This document shows, piece after piece, positions 1-11,397 of a stretch of 64,000 bases of DNA. Under the pieces are notes generated by a model. It made no database searches, was not told the DNA's origin, and saw only the letters and a program-made list of their open reading frames with translations. The DNA lies in NCBI GenBank assembly GCA_037074765.1, contig JBAMDO010000186.1, forward strand, positions 46,959 through 110,958. Direction: 5' to 3'. The DNA comes from Mansonella perstans. Lineage: Eukaryota > Nematoda > Chromadorea > Rhabditida > Onchocercidae. The translations under genes were made by a program, and so were the position numbers. Every line of letters begins with the position of its first letter. The first letter of the stretch is position 1.

Positions 1-2406
1 ACTTTTTACAAAATTTTCCAGGGAATTTTCCCGCTTCAGATTTCGTCGCTTCTTATTTTTTATGAACTTCTCCAGTGGATGGACAGAGAAGGGTACAACG
101 GAATCAAGATCAAATTTCTGTACAACAGTGATATCCATCACGGTCAACAGCATTCGCATGACATCGTCTACGCGTCCATTAATTATGAGATCAGCTTTTT
201 GATCCTTAATTCAAAAATAATTAAAACAAATGATCAAACCATTTATTTTGGGACTGGCACAGAAAAAGCCTTAACTAATAACAAAAAAAAGTCTTGTGAC
301 AGTGTTTAAAAAACGCAAAGTCATATGCCAATTTTTCCAGTTATTTGATCTAGATCAAGTACTTCACCCATTTCAAACCAATTGCAAAGGTTTATTCATT
401 TGCATTCTCATTATAACTAAACATTCAGCATAGTTTTTCAAATCGAGACAAAAGTTCAAATCTACGTAGAAAGATATGAAAATTCAATGGAACCACATCA
501 ATCATTGGAAAAACATAATATTTGCTAGCATTTTTTATTTAAAATTTACGTGTTTTGTCTTTGACAAATTAATGATGACCATTTTGCCACCATTTTTTTT
601 GGTCAGAAGAGGTAGGTCACCAGCAGGAGTTATTTGGAGTGTCGTACCCATGCAGATGCTGAGATCGGCATTTCTGCAATTATTAGTTAGAACAAATAAT
701 AACAATTTGCATTTGGATGTGAAACACCTACAAAAGTTGAACTCATGCAACTGGTGCTGAAATCGTAATATGTCCCAGGAGAGATCGACGGTGACCAGTT
801 TGTACAATCAGGTACCACTAAATGATGTGTTACACAGTATGGTCTGAAGTTCTAATAAAGACTTACAAGGAACTGAGAAACTAAATAATTGATATGAGGA
901 TGTTGTGAAGTAACGAATACCGCTCTTTCGGCACAAGTACATTATATTTCAAATAAGCGAATTCAGAAAAGAGACTTGAAAATTTGCTAGAAAGTTTTAA
1001 AATAACCTCGCGAATTCATTTGCTGCACAAAGATCGCTTTCTGGTAATGGATCATCCCAATCCAAACAAACATCATGCAATAGTCCCCGACAAGGTCGTC
1101 CACTATTTGTACCTTCACATTGTTTCCCGGTAGGTTTTAATCCAATGCTTCCGGTTGTCACAGTTCGATAATATTTTCTAAAACAATCAAATGTCAGTTC
1201 TGCCTTAAAAAGGGTCCAATAAGTTCTCCGTGCTACCTAGCAAAAGGAGATAAAAAAAAAATTGGATTTACTTTCAAGTCATAAATAGTGTAAATATAGT
1301 CTACTGTTCTCGAAACTAAAACCTTGTAAATTGATAAAACGTCCAAATATAAAATGTTCGGATAAAAAGAATTACGTCACCTTCCACATCTAGCACATTT
1401 TTCCAGGAATACATTTCCATGAAGTTCAGCGATACGATTTAAGGGATATCCCGAACGAATATGCAAACCGTCTACATTTTGAGTAATAACAAATCTGAAA
1501 TTATAACAAATGACTCGTTGTTTATATGCATATATGCATATATAATGTATGTATATACATATGTTTAGTTGAAAATAATTTGCAAAAATTTCACAAATTT
1601 TATTCAAAGTCAAGAAAAAAGAAAAAGTAAAAAATATCTGTCAAAATTTCTGACATTCTTAACGCATTAAGCAAGCATGAAATTTGCTTAAGAGACAAAA
1701 TAATCACAGTAAGCAAGTATTTACAGTTAATGCTTTTCTTTCTCTACATTCTTTATTCTTTTTTTTTTTTTGGCTATAAATCTCAATTTCTCAAAATCTG
1801 TTTTCTTATGTAAGTTTTCAACTAATAAAAATAAATCCTCATGGCTCACTTGACGATATTTTTACTTTCCAGTGCATTAATTCCATAATGAGTGTAGGTT
1901 GGCAAAGCTTCTACGAAACTGATACCATCATTGATTGGTTCGTTTCGTGCCTCCAAAGTCCATAATCCACTGGGACCGCGGAAATCCGGTATACCAGCTG
2001 CAGTGCTGATACCAGCTCCCGTATGCAGCACGCAACAACGACTCGCCAAAAGTAACTCTGCAAGCTGAAGCACCTTCCGTTCCAATTCATGATGATCATC
2101 GATAATCTAAATTCAATATGACATAAAAGCTTAGAATTCAAAAATTTGTCACTAATTCCCATAATCAACAAAAACTCGAAAAAAGAAAATGCTATTTTAA
2201 TTCAAGCTATTATTTTTGCGTGGTGAAAAAGTGTTCGAAACAAGAAAACAGTACTAGGTAGAACTGTACTAAGTAAAGTATACGCTTGGAATCTTAGATA
2301 ATCCTAGGACAAACCCCAGAAGAAGTGACAAGACGGAAACCTCAGGTAGTCCTAGAACACCTTTATTCTCGTACGGCGATAAGGCCTTTGCATAGCTCAT
2401 AGCCAT
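1..2406 (-). CDS. sir-2.4: SIRT6-type NAD+-dependent protein deacylase, 3' end outside the window
   Basis: Nuclear sirtuin of the SIRT6 class, which removes acyl groups from histone lysines and acts in DNA repair and transcription. Exons on the minus strand read 2406-2341, 2106-1850, 1494-1381, 1177-1007, 673-550 and 204 to beyond 1; all donors and acceptors are GT/AG and the phases agree. The protein opens [16 protein letters not shown], as human SIRT6 does. It has the NAD-binding TGAGIS motif (G52-A-G), [15 protein letters not shown], catalytic H133 in AELHGN, and a zinc tetrad with C141, C144, C166 and C175. The later [13 protein letters not shown] and [10 protein letters not shown] strands complete the Rossmann fold. 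The last visible exon is the start of the basic C-terminal tail. M1 at 2406 is preferred because the family's conserved N-terminus starts there; M3 at 2400 is possible. C. elegans sir-2.4 is the expected counterpart. The stop codon is not visible. Confidence 0.95.
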
Positions 2407-2819
2407 TATACCATTCTTCAAAGAATGTTCCACGCGAAAGACGTGTGCATTTCGTGTGTGCGTCGGTAGCAATCTCGATTCCGCAAATTTCTACACTTTC
2501 CTTATCGTTATTGATTTTCTTTTTTAATTTTACAACAATTTTGGCTTTACCGCAAAATACCTTAAAATGATTACGGACCAAATAGAAGCCAATATTTCCA
2601 CAGAGAATTGTGCGTGAAATTGTATAGGAAGGATGCATTACTGCTTTTAACGTAATTACTCATCAGTGCTGACCATAGCCTTTCAAAAAACAAAAAAAAA
2701 AAGAGAATTTCGTAGACCACACAGCGACTTTTCCAGAAAATCCATCCATTCTTGATTGTCCTACCTGTAATTGATAAACTTTAAATAGTATTCTATTTAT
2801 CTGCTACTGACGGAACTTT
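2407..2819. other. Upstream region of the sirt6 gene
   Basis: This spacer separates the minus-strand sirtuin from a minisatellite and a plus-strand small ORF, so it may hold a divergent promoter. The 230 bases next to the sirtuin start are less AT-rich than the surroundings. On the minus strand an open frame begins with ATG at 2638 and runs through the sirtuin start codon in another frame to 2363. It would be an overlapping upstream ORF if transcription starts that far out. No TATA box or binding site stands out. Confidence 0.4.
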
Positions 2820-3161
2820 CTGAACCAATTATGGATTCCGTAACGTTTATATTATTTCTGGACCAATTATAGATTCCGTAATGTTTATATTGTTTCTGGA
2901 CCGATTATAGATTCCGTTATGTTTATATTGTTTCTGGATCAGTTATGGATTCCGTAACGTTCATATTGTTTCTGGACCAATTATAGATCCCATAATGTTT
3001 ATATTGTTTCTGGACCAATTATGGATTCCGTAATGTTTATATTGTTTCTGGACCAATTATGGATTCCGTAACGTTTATATTGTTTCTGGACCAATTATGG
3101 ATTCCGTAACGTTTATATTGTTTCTGGACTAATTATGGATTCCGTAACGTTTATATGCTTT
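2820..3161. repeat. Minisatellite, 38-bp unit, nine copies
   Basis: Nine head-to-tail copies of a 38-bp unit fill exactly 342 bases. Each copy begins ctggaccaattatgg and ends with a tttatattgttt-like block. Copies differ by a few transitions (for example accaatt/accgatt/atcagtt and aacg/aatg); the last three are the most alike. No reading frame stays open through it. It lies upstream of the sirtuin gene and of the small ORF at 3402. Confidence 0.95.
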
Positions 3162-3401
3162 CCGGTCGCATTCATTACATTTCACTTGTAAACTTTGAAG
3201 CAATGAAAACAAGAATCGGATTGGCTCGAAATGTTATTGAATATCATACATTTAAAGCGTAAGCGTTACACATGCAAACAGAAGTATTAAATATACATAC
3301 ATACGGTGAGCAGAAAAACAATTTGAGGATATATTAAGCAGGACAAAAGTTTCATTTCGAGACATTCGGTGTAGCATAGTCCAAATCAGTGATCCACAGC
3401 G

Positions 3402-3605
3402 ATGTTATTATTTGCGTTGGTTTTCGTAGGTCACGTCATTGTCGCCCAGCGAGGGTTTTCAATGGATCTTTATTCCAGGTTGTGGACGGATTTTGTTGGT
3501 CGTGGTTTGTTAATTTTGAAACTGTTTGGTTGTGGCGCTTTTGTTGTTGTTGTAGTTGTGTTACTACTGGTCGGTAATCTAAGTCGATTGAAGGAGGAGT
3601 GTTAA
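3402..3605 (+). CDS. Possible small membrane protein, 67 residues
   Basis: An uninterrupted ATG-to-TAA frame of 67 codons that I do not recognise. Residues 1-16 are hydrophobic and could be a signal sequence. Residues about 36-57 form one strong membrane span ending in a run of valines and leucines (AFVVVVVVLLLVG), followed by a short charged tail. A second ATG at residue 21 would give a 47-residue protein with the same span. The frame is less AT-rich than its surroundings, and an AATAAA lies near 3698. An overlapping frame and the opposite strand are also open, so chance is a real alternative. No splice sites are needed. Confidence 0.35.
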   Translation: MLLFALVFVGHVIVAQRGFSMDLYSRLWTDFVGRGLLILKLFGCGAFVVVVVVLLLVGNLSRLKEEC

Positions 3606-4216
3606 GAAGCAATTGCGCACATTTAGAAAATGATAGATATGTCAAAAGAAAGGGAAAAAAAAGCTGAATTATAAATGAAATTGAATTGCAAATTTGAAAT
3701 AAATGAAGAAAAGCTGTGAAGTTTTACTGTAAAGATTTCACATGATTGAGCAATAACAGCAATAACATTGCCCTATGTATGAATTGTCAAACATGCATAG
3801 ATATCAACAATCATTTGTGAATACAATTTAATACTAAATCTAATACTGAAATAGTTTTATATTTGTGATTCAGATAATTTGAACGAGAATCTGTTGATGA
3901 TTTTAGACATATATTTTTTCGGTAGCTAGTTTTTTTTTTTTTTTTTTTTTTGTTATGCTGTTATTGCTATTGGATACTTCTGATGCTAATTATTTTCGAT
4001 TCAGTTTTCCGTATCCGTAGCTTCAGTTAAAACTATTATATTATAATTACAATCACCACTTTTTTTGTACTTAAATTTCTTGTTTTGAACGTAGATTTTT
4101 TTTCCATTCATTTCTGGGCTTAAAGAATGTTTTATCCCGCTTAAAATAAAATGAAATGATTCTGAAACGTTTATTTTTTTCAAATATATATACATATAAA
4201 AGTGATTTGCAAGAGT
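3606..4216. other. Gene-free spacer
   Basis: AT-rich sequence between the small ORF and the HTH/zinc protein gene. It contains a poly(T) run of about 20 bases near 3930-3950. The last bases (ttgcaag then agtATG) give a possible trans-splice acceptor for the next gene. Nothing else is recognisable. Confidence 0.5.
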
Positions 4217-7200
4217 ATGGAGGCTGATATTGATGTAACATCGATGACCGATGATGGTATCCTAAATCCGTATAAAGTTTCGCTGAATAGTGACAAGAAT
4301 GTCGATAAAGAGGTTCCGTTTTCTTTTTCCCCCTCATTTTTGCTTTTGAAAGATTTTTAATGGCAGATTGTGTAGGTGAGGAAATTTTCTATGGTATGAT
4401 TTGATGCTGGTTGTCATCGTTTGAAATTGATCCTGCCTACTTAGTCTAAAACCCAAAGTTAGTCTGCTTGTAGTTGCACACCTTATATTTTACTTTATTT
4501 TTAAAGAACTTTTTTAGCTTTTTTGAAATTTCAGAAGCTTATTTTTCACTTCAGTTGGGAGGAGGAGAATGGGTTTAAACAACATTTTGAATTATTGTAC
4601 TCCTGATGAGCTTCGCAGTTTCCGGTCTAATGCGCTGTTTCATTTTGTAGGCTTATTTAAGTAAACTTACGGAAAGTAAGCTTACTCAAGCGATGGAGGA
4701 ACATATGTTTGACGGAGAAAATGCTGAGCAAGAACAAAATGAAAGTTTCGAAAGCGGCGACGGAAATTCATATGGCACAAGACAGTCGAGAAAGTGACAT
4801 TCAAAATCTTTAAATAGTTTAATTTTCATAAAAGTTGGACTTTATTTAAAAATTTCGTCCAGTTTTTAACATCGTTTAATAATGTTTTGTAAAATGAACA
4901 GTGATAATAATATACAGTGATTGCAGTTACCTGATATATTTTGAATTACATTTGAGACGAACAGCAGTGATGATTCTATAACATTTGTTCATACACTATG
5001 CTGTATAGACTTCGATATACTACTTTGATTTACTTTGATTGTAAATATTTGATATCCTTAAAGACTTAGGAATCCATCACTGTGGCAAAGGCCAGATGTG
5101 CGACGTATCGTGGAAGATTTCATCAATAAAGATATCACTTCAAGAGGTGCAGCGAACAAAATCTCGGATATTTTGGGTCGCAATGTTTCGCATTCTACAG
5201 TTTTAACATACGCTAATAGATTACTACGGGTATGCCTTCATTCTTTTTTCAGATTTCATGCTGCTTTTCTGATTTCTGTTTTTGTGAGTTTTGAATGCGA
5301 AATATAAGTTTTTGGAAAATCCTTTGGTGAATTTTCTACTAATGGAAAAATGCGCTCTTTAACTTTTTTCATGTTTTTCTTTGGCATGCTTTCGAATTAA
5401 AAACTGGGTGTAATAGTAATTTCCAATGTTGATATTTCTGGAATCTATGTTTCTTCTTATACTAAAACTCTAGCTCTATAGCTCAGGCAATCAAAATTCA
5501 AATAAACCATTAACATTAGTATAACAATCTTTTCCGGTTTATTATTATTGTAAAAATTTTAGCAAGGGATAAATGATGAAGCTGAATTGGATGAAGATTT
5601 TTGCCATGGATTGGATTACTCACAAAATAATACTATAGTTGATTATTCTGGCGGTAATGCGTTATTTAAGGGAATAAAACGTGAAGATGCGGAAGAACCT
5701 TCATATCAAGTTCAGATTGAGCCTGATGATTCGCCAGCACCAGTTGATGAAGTCGGATATAATGTGCATTTCGAGCTTGTGAAAACAAGCCGTGGCAATG
5801 ATAACGGTCTGGCAGTTTATGAAGATAGCGGTTTTGTTCGTCTTTATCGCCGCACTAGTACAACGGGTCGAAGCGCATCTTACCGCTGCTCCGCGTGTGA
5901 TCATCTTTATGAGAAATTTGGGCAAGGTGAACGACCAACAATTAAAATGCGTGATAATGTTATCGTGACGGATCCGTTCCCAACACATAATCAGCTGTGT
6001 ACCCCTACAGCGGTAGATGTGTTCCGTAGAGCACAAGAAGATTTAGAAGCACGGCAACTCAATATGTGTAGGCGTGTGTTAGCCAGTGTAAGTCTTCTTC
6101 CTTATTTTAAGATACTAATTTCCGGTAATAAATCTTGCAAAGTTTTGAACTTAAATATATAAATCTGATAACGTCAAAATTTAGCACAAATTTTAGTCAC
6201 GCTTCAAGGAAATGAGATGGGCAAGATCATTTGATAGTGTCGGATATGTAGTAAAATCACCAAATGAGGAAGAAGAAGCGATCAATAAATGCATCGAAAG
6301 GTATCATTACTCCTCTCCTTTTTATTTCATAGACATGCTACACCCTCGATATATGAAATTGAAATAAAGATAGAATTATGCGAAACATTTGATCAATTAA
6401 ATATAATTGACGGAAATTGGGGTAAAAAACTTTTTCCACCAAAATTCAGAATTTTATTTGCCAGAAATCATCCTTTTGTGCACATTTTTTGGCCGTCTTA
6501 AAAGGTTGATCAATTGTCGCAGGTGACAGACATAATTAAAATGAGAAAGCTTCCATTATTTCATCAACCTGAATTAAAGATTGTCATTTTCACAGTCTAT
6601 TGACGAGGTGTCGAGGCATGACAGAAATGGAAGATGAGGACAAAGAAGCGTATGTTATTTCATACATGATTTTTTTTTGAAAGATTTGACAATTGAAGTT
6701 GAAAATACCAGTTTATGTTTGATAACAAGTTAAATGAGATTTCATTCCAGGGTGTTGAGAGACTTAATTGAAGGCTACAAGCGTGGAGAGGTTTCTAGTT
6801 TAACGGAACTTGCAAAATTGATCAAAGAAAATTTAGACATTGATGTTTCTAGCCCCACTCTTTGCCGATATCTTAAAAAACAGGTAATTATTTGTTTCGG
6901 AGATTTTCCATTGTTATTATGTGTTCGCTATAGTGAATTCATGCGTCATAGAGTTCCTTTCATAGTTGGGAAGCAACCATGCGGTGAGTGTGCGACTGTT
7001 TGTTTTTCTATATCATTTCATTTTATAATTTCTTTACAGAATGATGATAAGGCTCAGTCACCGATGGAACAGGATGAAACGTGAGATTTTCTCCTTTTTA
7101 ATACAAGTTAATTCTAAGAGATGAAAGAGTTCACGTTAGAGCTTATTATTTTATGCTTTTCTTAGTGCTGAGAATATGCTTTTGCTTGTGTTTCATCTTC

Positions 7201-9365
7201 AAAAGATATTACTCTGAATTTACAGAGATGCTGTTTTGATAGCTCGACCTGGACTCTCGAAGTATTTGAACGAAACGCTTATTACTGTACCAGAAAATGA
7301 GGGATTTCGGCAGTATTCATATATGAAAAAGTCATCAGATGGTGTTCGATCGTATTACAGGTTGATACTGCATATGTTTAGTTACATATGTCATGGAATA
7401 AGTTTTGATCAGTCCATGTGTTATACTATAGTTTCTGCCTGATTTCTTTTTTTCTTCTCATCTGCAACGACAAATTACGATTTTTATAAAAGTGGAAATA
7501 ATGGGGTCTTTCTATGAATCATTTAGACCTAGAAAAAACTACGAAACTGAGATTTCGATAATTTCGCTCATTATTACCTCTTTCATTCACTGTTGAAAAT
7601 ATTTCTAGATCAAATGTAGAGACTGAAAGAAAAAAAACCGTAGTTTTCCTCGATGAGTTTTTTTTTTTGAGACAGGATTTGGTAAATGGGTTTTTAATGG
7701 GGATAATTATGTATGCTGTTACAGGTGCCTTGGATGTTCTCGTGCGAAGCGCCTTTATGGACCAGATCGGCAAGCATATGTAAAAGTAGAATATGGTGAG
7801 ATAATCGATAGACCACTTCATCATCGCAGATGTGAGCCGCAATCGGAAGAAAGTGTTTTAGTCCAAAATCTGGATCGAGAATGTCGCAGAAGTATTAGGA
7901 AGGGTGAAAAAAATCCACGGGAAGCTCATGCAGAAGTTTGTTTAATTTATTAATCGATCTTGTTTTCATCATAATTAGTTATCTCGTTTGGAAACCCAAC
8001 AGTGCATCTAAAACTGAATTCCCGATTGTGATGTGCGCTTCATCGTGATGCACAGTTTAATTCTGTGAATATTTAATCTTCATTTGAAATGCTACAATTG
8101 TAATTTTAACATTCCAGGGGTTAGATAAAATGGCTGAAATAGAAGCGTCGTTTTCTGGGGATGAAAATGTACATGGCGCTTTGCAAAAGCTTTTCCCATC
8201 ATGGGAAAAAGTTAAAGCGGCATATTTTCGACAAAGAGAACTATTAAAGAAGGCGGCAATAGCGGCGGAACTTGAAGAGGGATCATACCAAGCCAGTGTT
8301 CATGGTAGCGAAATTGGTCGTTATGAAGAAATTGATGGAAATGAAAGGTTAATAAATTCACAGATTTTCAGTAGCTGTTTTTTTATTGCCCTTCTCATTG
8401 TGGAATAATCAACTTTGTCAATTATTCTATATGATAGTGCTATGATTTAGATAATAAGCCTCATTGTGGGATTATCACATTCTAGCATGTGGGTGTCGGC
8501 TGAGTGGTAAAGAATTACGGGTGGCTGATGCTTTTATTTTCTATCGACTTTTATTTTATATTTTATGTTGATGTTGGGAAGCTTATATATTTCTTAGATA
8601 CAGTGTGTGGAAAAAAAACGCAATATTTGAAAATTACTCTGATTAGAATATTTTAGTGACTCTTTTGTTTTTCAAGTTATTTCATGCGATTTTTGCATGA
8701 GTTTATTCTATGCGGAAATTAAATTTCAGTTTCATAACGCCTCCCGGCGCAGCGGTTGAGCTTACTCCTGAGATGAATGCTCTGAAAAATCAATTATTAT
8801 TCGATGTACAGCAAGCCATTCGAAGAGAGGTTACACGAGTAGTTACTCGCACCACTGCAATGATGGAACAGCGATTTGACGCAAAAATAATGCAAATATT
8901 CGATGATATATTTCGAACGCAAAGCGAAGACGAAGTTGTGGAAACAGGGGTATGTCTTGTTTTGACTTATTTGATGGTTTGTTCCACTGTTTTTTTAACT
9001 AGCTCTCGTTATTTTGCTTTCTGACGATTTTCATAGCTGATTGAGATTTTGCACTGTAAGGACTGCATTTAACAGGATTAGGGATAATCTGAAAAATAGG
9101 ATATCTGATGGGTGAATAGTAAATTGGGATTTTACATATCCATATTTATAATTTTTGCTTTTTCCAGGTAGTCGATGAATATGCAGTCCAGGAATTTCCA
9201 TCAACTTCATCTACCACATCGTATCCTTCACAGAAACGACGACGCTTAGAGAGCATTGGCGGAAATGAAAGGATTAACGACACACCGTTTTCAATTCCTG
9301 CCTGTTATTTGAAGCGAAATAGATTGATTATCAAAGAGATTGCAGAAAAGAAGAATTCTGTCTAA
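4217..9365 (+). CDS. Unassigned nuclear protein with duplicated HTH plus C2HC zinc-binding modules
   Basis: A 13-exon model of 749 residues: 4217-4312, 4651-4793, 5070-5229, 5563-6087, 6197-6300, 6596-6649, 6751-6883, 7040-7080, 7226-7360, 7725-7935, 8118-8347, 8730-8949, 9168-9365. Phases agree at every junction. Residues about 80-133 and 361-405 are two similar helix-turn-helix-like segments (VRRIVEDF...VSHSTVLTY and VLRDLIEG...VSSPTLCRY). Each is followed by a likely zinc site: C242-x2-C245-x29-H275-x3-C279, and C465-x2-C468-x27-H496-x3-C500, both introduced by YRC. The pattern resembles a derived FLYWCH or BED finger but fits neither exactly. The N-terminus is acidic. The C-terminus has a long helix (about 615-680) and a basic KRRR patch suggesting nuclear import. 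A DNA-binding role is inference. The least certain join is exon 1 (GAG/GTTCCG donor); exons 1-2 could belong to a separate short gene ending at 4797, but the phase-2 join to exon 3 argues for one gene. Confidence 0.75.
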
Positions 9366-10520
9366 ATTCTCCGTTTAAATTCAAATTTTTGGATCGAAAC
9401 TTTTGTCCCGAAGTTTAATGAACAGTGTAGATTTAATCAATTGTATAGATGACTATTCTAAATTCTGTTGTTCTATATTTAAATTTTCTTAACCTCTGGT
9501 CTTGACAATTTCATCTGATGGCATTTTACATTATCTTTAGAGCCATATAGCTTTTCCGATTTACTGCACTATGCTTATTTGAGAGACAGGATCGGAACGA
9601 AAGAAAAGGAATGTTGTATTCATCAGTTTCGGACGATTGGAATTGTAATGCCATTTTTTCTGCTTCGATTTTGCAATCTTTCGGATATATGTTGTTTGAT
9701 TTCCATTCTTTCGATTATTGCTTTGTCTAGCTTGAATATTTTAGTAAATTTTTACGTCTTTTCTTATCAAGAAATTTATCTACTTCACCCTTGGAATTGA
9801 AAAACTTTTGCATATCAGAACTCGCAAACTTTTCGAGAATTATTATTTTATTTTCAAGAATTATTATTTTTAAAATAATTTACAAAACTTAATATCTCGA
9901 ATTTGTTTTTTAATATTTCTGTTGTATTTCTACGATTCCTTTGATTCCTCTAATTGTCTGCATTCAAACTTTGTCTATGTATTTTTCCAATTCGCTAAGT
10001 GTAAAGAGAATAAAAGACGAAATAGAATACTGGAGAGAGTTTCTTTTAATAAAATTGTGAAAAATTGAATGTTGGAAATCGATTATGTTTCATTTCTTTT
10101 GGTGTAATATGCCAGGAAATGTTGTGTGCTAAATGTTCTAAATGCAATTTGAAATTTTTGATTTTTTTTTTAGGCTCTAAGCTATTTGTGCTTTTTTATA
10201 ATTTGTCCTTTAATTACGCAAAAATTCAATTTCCAATTGAAAAAGTTTGTTTTGTCTGGAAAATAATTATGCTGAAACTTTCAGTTCATTTTTTTTTTGT
10301 TTCATTGTTCATATAGACAAGAAAAAAAAATTACCATAATTTATGTTTAAAAACATAAAAAATCTCTTTAACTGATTCGCTATTCTACGATAAGAGCCAA
10401 CTATTCAGTACCATTCCCTGATTTAAAGAAATATCAAAATACCGATAGCATTATATCCGTGATACGTGAAAAAAATCAAATTTTTTGGCCGCTCCATTTT
10501 TTAGCGATACACTTGCGGAA
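9366..10520. other. 3' flank and gene-free spacer
   Basis: AT-rich sequence downstream of the HTH/zinc gene. Short open frames exist but none has coding-like composition or a family resemblance. AATAAA-type signals near 10009 and 10046 are far from the stop codon at 9365, so the real polyadenylation site is unclear. Confidence 0.5.
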
Positions 10521-10830
10521 GCTACTCGAGTTTGGTTTGGTAATTCGTGGGAAGTTGATCCACAGATTTGGTTTAGTAATCTGCGGGAAGTTATCCACAG
10601 ATTCGGCTTGGTAATCTACGGGAAATTATCCACAGATTCGGCTTGATAATCTGCGGGAAGCTACTCGAGTTTGGTTTGGTAATCTATGGGAAGTTATCCA
10701 CAGATTCGGCTTAGTAATTGGGAAGTTATCCACAGATTTGGTTTGGTAGTCTAGGGGGAATTATCCACAGATTCGGCTTGGTAATCTACGGGAAATTATC
10801 CATAGATTCGGCTTGGTAATTGGGAACTAC
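10521..10830. repeat. Minisatellite, about 35-bp unit, nine copies
   Basis: About nine tandem copies of a 35-bp unit carrying ccacagattcggcttggtaa followed by a gggaagttat-like block. Two copies (near 10521 and 10660) carry a variant start, ctactcgagtttgg, and two others lack several bases in the middle. It shares no clear unit with the 38-bp array at 2820. It lies between the HTH/zinc gene and ALKBH4. Confidence 0.9.
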
Positions 10831-11397
10831 ATATTATTTGAATTGGTCGATATTGATTGTTTTAAGTTTTTTATAAGTTGAGCGATATATGATCCTTTCT
10901 ATAGGAATTGTTTTTTACATTAAGAAGTCGAACTTAGCAAATCATCACTTTTCATTTTAATTTTATAAAATTGTCACAGTTATTCATCGATGTATTTTAT
11001 TTCATAGCTTAATGTGATATTTGCGTTGATAGAAAAAATTGTAATCTTTGTAAAAGTTGGCCAAGTTTACTTTGTTAAATTATTTTTGTGTTTGATAGAG
11101 AAAAATTATCAGTTCAAAGTTCAAAGCTCATATTTAGGCTCAATTCTGCTAGCAATTTTCATAGATTTTACGATACGTCAAATTTTATAAAAATTTAGTT
11201 CATCTGTTTGCTCAACTAAATTTTATAAAAATTTAGTTCATCTTGTTTGCTACATAATGGTACAGAAAGGAAACGTTTGATATGAAATGTGGGAATTTAC
11301 AACTTACTATATAATTGAGTGTAAATTGAGTTTTTTGAAAAAAAAAAACTTTGCTAATTATTACTATCTTTTAAGATTGTGTTAATTGGTTACAGTA
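10831..11397. other. Gene-free spacer upstream of ALKBH4
   Basis: AT-rich sequence with a short direct duplication around 11185-11245 (aaattttataaaaatttagttcatct occurs twice). It ends with ggttacag immediately before taATG, a plausible trans-splice acceptor for ALKBH4. No other feature is seen. Confidence 0.5.

Noticed and set aside
5701..6036. 111-codon open frame on the minus strand
   Set aside because: It is the complement of the long zinc-module exon of the plus-strand gene, which has consistent splice phase and a motif repeat.
8488..8530. tRNA-like start (gtcggctgagtggtaaag)
   Set aside because: It resembles the D-arm of a Leu or Ser tRNA, but no acceptor stem, anticodon arm or TTCGANNC T-loop follows, and it lies inside an intron of the HTH/zinc gene.
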